Shown here one piece after another: positions 51,501 through 52,897 of a stretch of DNA of 52,897 nt (positions within the stretch are counted from its first letter, which is position 1; each line of letters opens with the position of its first letter). Both the position numbers and the translations under genes were made by a program. The notes below the pieces were generated by a model. That model made no database searches. It was not told where the DNA came from and worked only from the letters and a program-made list of their open reading frames with translations. The stretch is taken from contig JAFMBH010000017.1 in assembly GCA_017858735.1 (NCBI GenBank), positions 1 through 52,897 on the forward strand, written 5' to 3'. This DNA is from Bacteroidota bacterium. GTDB taxonomy: Bacteria; Bacteroidota; Bacteroidia; Chitinophagales; Saprospiraceae.

Positions 51501-51766
51501 ATAGAGGTATCGCTGAAGATCATTTATTTGATTTGTCTTTTGTAAAATTAAGAGAAGTAAGTTTTGGTTACAGTATTCCTGTGGCGAATACTTCTTTTGC
51601 TAAATTCGTTCAGGGAGCAACTATTTCATTAGTAGCAAGAAACCCTTGGTTGATTTATGCACAAAATCGCGATTTTGACCCAAGCGAACTTGCTGGTACT
51701 TTTGGTGAAAACGGACAATTTCCTGGCACAAGAAGTATTGGATTTAACCTTAAATTACAATTCTAA
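48569..51766 (+). CDS. SusC/RagA-family TonB-linked outer membrane transporter
   Basis: This 1065-residue porin-like receptor imports oligosaccharides or other nutrients with its SusD partner, energised by TonB. Residues 1-20 are a signal peptide (ending LAQA). A carboxypeptidase-regulatory-like domain follows (SISGKVTDAKGEALIGASVLV, about 22-100). The TonB-dependent plug begins at about 115 and includes RGAGSLSDKGPLYVVDGTPV and VESVTVLKGPNATAIYGQRG. A 22-strand barrel follows to the end. The start is placed at ATG 48569, which gives a clean signal peptide; a TTG 48 bp upstream is unlikely. It is 11 bp before the SusD-like gene. Confidence 0.95.
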   Translation: MKKHLLTLLLFLGVFSLAQAQRSISGKVTDAKGEALIGASVLVKGSTGGTVSNLDGTYSISVPTGSNVLIFSYTGFNTVEVTIGTSNTVDATLEEGILLEEAVVTALGIKRSEKSLTYAAQQINNDQLTIIRQTNINNALAGKIAGVQVRSQSSMKLNSGASIRIRGAGSLSDKGPLYVVDGTPVTNSFDFNMDDVESVTVLKGPNATAIYGQRGDAGVIVVTTKKGNKGKGIGVEVNQSTFFDKVYILPEYQNTHAGGGESELIKFTWNAGMPADWKALDGKFYHDYEDDSSWGPKMTGQEYIPWYSWYKNDKNPYYMQTAKLEAQPNNIRDFYSTGITTLNNVNFKTGGDNYNLRVSLTNQGAKGMLPNSGSDKYTVATNTNVDLGKYISIGANINYVTNRITGEFSDGYANNSTGSFNSWFHRDLDFAKMKELQGMTSPEGYLASWNHYNVPKYNTSPRNFYAANYWYNPYDYFNNRNIVTNTRRFFGDVNMTVKLSDKLKVTGFIRRNEYQTDFENKVNNILQLSGLQTGYFNSYSTQLTYFKEDNYEAIATYADKFGDISVEANAGVNMRTDKSKSISGSTSQGLNVPDLFTVGNSKVAQVPSEGRSLKQVNSVYARGSFGYKSLLYLDWSARNDWSSALPTDANSYFYPSLGTSFVFSELTADVLPFLSFGKVRASVAQVGSDLGAYQLDLFYGLNANQWTAGNFLMATPNGLIDAGIKPSLSSALEIGTDLKFFNNRVGLSATYFKEKKINEILSIPITSASGFASKLINAGRIDRWGVELAVDLNPIKTRDLNWDITLNFASIDNEVKELTAGITEQLVGVNSTFTGFGVRQVNVVGEKWGQLRGGAIKRDEQGRAILDKNGLYTSVPNQYLGSVLPDVTGGFISQLTYKNFSFSFNIDYSFGGKYYSLSDAWGKFSGLFASTGALNDKGNNVRDDVSAGGGVKVEGVNAAGEPVSMYADGFNYFHQFVNRGIAEDHLFDLSFVKLREVSFGYSIPVANTSFAKFVQGATISLVARNPWLIYAQNRDFDPSELAGTFGENGQFPGTRSIGFNLKLQF

Positions 51767-51777
51767 TAAACAGAAAT

Positions 51778-52897
51778 ATGAAACGAAATAATAATTCTAA
51801 ATTTTTCCTTTTGATGCTTTTGGCATCCATTGGATTTTTTCCAGCTTGTGATAGTTTTACAGACTTTGGGGATACAAATGTAGATCCAAACAGAACGAAC
51901 AAGCCTGTAACTGCCGCTTTAATAACCAATGCCATATCAGGAATGGGCGCTACCTTTATAACAGAAGGTCTTTATTGTCAATATTTTGCTCAATCACAAT
52001 ATACGGATGGATCATTATATTCAAGGGTTGAAGGTGGATTTGGTACCTATTCAGGCGTTCTTTATGATCTTCAAAATGTAATCATAAACAATACGGATGC
52101 TGATTTAAAAACAGCCGCACTGGTTCAGGGTTCTAACGCCAATCAAATAGCGATTTCCCGCATTTTGAAAGCTTATTACTTTGCAAGATTAACAGATTAT
52201 TTTGGTGATATTCCTTACACTCAGGCACTTACTGGTGAAGTAAAACCTGTTTATGATGCACAACAGACCATATATAATGGTATATTCAAGGAGTTAGACG
52301 AAGCTGTAAAACAATTTGACGGTGGTATCGCTGCTAAAGGTGATATCCTTTTCAGTGGAAATATTACACGTTGGAAGAAATTTGCCAATTCTCTAAGGTT
52401 AGTTTTGGCTTTACGTATTTCCAAAGCGGATGCGGCAACGGGTGCAACCCAGGCAAAAGCTGCTTTAGCGGCTGATGGTGGAGTTATTACTGCAAATGCT
52501 GATAATGCTATGTTAAATTATCCTGGAGGAAACTTTAACAATCCATGGTATGCAGCTTACCTAACTCGTCAAGATCAAGCCATTAGCGAAATAATGGTTA
52601 ATATGTTAAATGAAAGAACTGACCCAAGAGTGAATTCTTTTGCAACAGCTGACAAGACGGGTAAAATTACTGGCATTCCTTACGGACTTCCAAGAGAACA
52701 AGCCATTCAGTTTACAAACGCCAATCCTACCTGGTCATTTGTCTTAGCTCCATCTTTTAGAGCAGCCAATACACCTCATGCCATATTAACTTCTGCACAA
52801 GTTTCAATAGCACGTGCAGAAGCAGCATCATTGGGCTGGACTACTGAAAATGCAGAACAATTATACAAAGACGGTATAAAGTTATCTATGGAATACT
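51778..52897 (+). CDS. SusD/RagB-family lipoprotein (N-terminal part, truncated by window end)
   Basis: The open frame runs from ATG 51778 to the window end (373 codons), with no stop. A lipoprotein signal has its lipid-bearing Cys at residue 24 (FFPAC), followed by a DSFTDFGDTNVDPNR start. Several alpha-helical segments with TPR-like pairs of the SusD fold follow, including ISRILKAYYFARLTDYFGDI and KKFANSLRLVLALRIS. SusD-like proteins bind the substrate on the cell surface and cap the SusC channel. The sequence resembles the SusD-like_2 group. It lies 11 bp after susC on the same transcript. The substrate is unknown because no glycoside hydrolase is in view. Confidence 0.93.
   Translation, partial: MKRNNNSKFFLLMLLASIGFFPACDSFTDFGDTNVDPNRTNKPVTAALITNAISGMGATFITEGLYCQYFAQSQYTDGSLYSRVEGGFGTYSGVLYDLQNVIINNTDADLKTAALVQGSNANQIAISRILKAYYFARLTDYFGDIPYTQALTGEVKPVYDAQQTIYNGIFKELDEAVKQFDGGIAAKGDILFSGNITRWKKFANSLRLVLALRISKADAATGATQAKAALAADGGVITANADNAMLNYPGGNFNNPWYAAYLTRQDQAISEIMVNMLNERTDPRVNSFATADKTGKITGIPYGLPREQAIQFTNANPTWSFVLAPSFRAANTPHAILTSAQVSIARAEAASLGWTTENAEQLYKDGIKLSMEY

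Noticed and set aside
1-52897. CRISPR array, insertion sequence or prophage
   Set aside because: No regularly spaced repeats, transposase or integrase genes, or phage structural module were seen. The tail-fibre-like repeats at 1-616 belong to a signal-peptide protein of the type common on Bacteroidota cell surfaces.

Overview
This window is chromosomal DNA from a member of the Bacteroidota, most likely an aerobic, environmental (possibly aquatic) Saprospiria- or Cytophagia-like bacterium. Four things support this. The DNA is AT-rich and start codons mostly lack Shine-Dalgarno sequences. Many genes are preceded by the Bacteroidota -7 promoter element TAnnTTTG. The gene families are typical of the phylum: a SusC/SusD pair, BatA, DUF4199, DUF6089, a two-domain DUF2027/Smr protein and a yeast-type ketol-acid reductoisomerase. 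Respiratory genes (ETF, a cytochrome c domain fused to a sugar dehydrogenase) fit an oxygen-using organism. Species-level placement is inference.

Layout. 1-616 is the start of a surface protein with tail-fibre-like repeats, cut by the window edge. 617-1418 is gene-poor and holds the RNase P RNA gene (minus strand) with its promoter and terminator. 1419-3560 encodes an SF1 helicase with a RelE-like N-terminus. 3557-10407 is an envelope block: LptD, an exported amidase, an MCE lipid-transport protein and an ABC exporter. 10554-15381 holds an outer-membrane barrel protein, ilvC, ilvA, an EVE protein and a DUF1611 enzyme.

15554-28088 looks like a catabolic island: a ThuA/sugar-dehydrogenase/PKD/cytochrome c fusion, two exported sulfatases, an exported formylglycine-generating enzyme next to one sulfatase, and the complete L-arabinose operon araB-araD-araA. 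Together these suggest use of sulfated, arabinose-containing polysaccharide. A tRNA-Arg(UCU) and a small cytochrome-like lipoprotein sit inside it. Two strong inverted repeats with 18-nt spacers lie at the 5' ends of the sulfatase genes and are the most interesting unexplained regulatory signals.

28204-32858 is an operon for a 2-oxoacid:ferredoxin oxidoreductase preceded by a GltD-like flavoprotein with a ferredoxin tail. 32868-38436 (minus strand) carries a flavin amine oxidase, pnp, rpsO, etfA and etfB. 38541-39975 holds a TPR protein and a Smr-domain protein. 39968-47714 is a tight six-gene minus-strand operon running batA, a polytopic membrane protein, a dihydroorotase homologue lacking most catalytic residues, two DUF4199 membrane proteins and a family 2 glycosyltransferase. 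47799-52897 carries queE and a SusC/SusD pair whose SusD is cut by the window end.

I found no CRISPR array, insertion sequence, prophage or convincing defence island. The best candidates for something under-described are the RelE-like/helicase fusion, the hairpin over the sulfatase start codon, and the dead dihydroorotase embedded in a BatA/glycosyltransferase operon.
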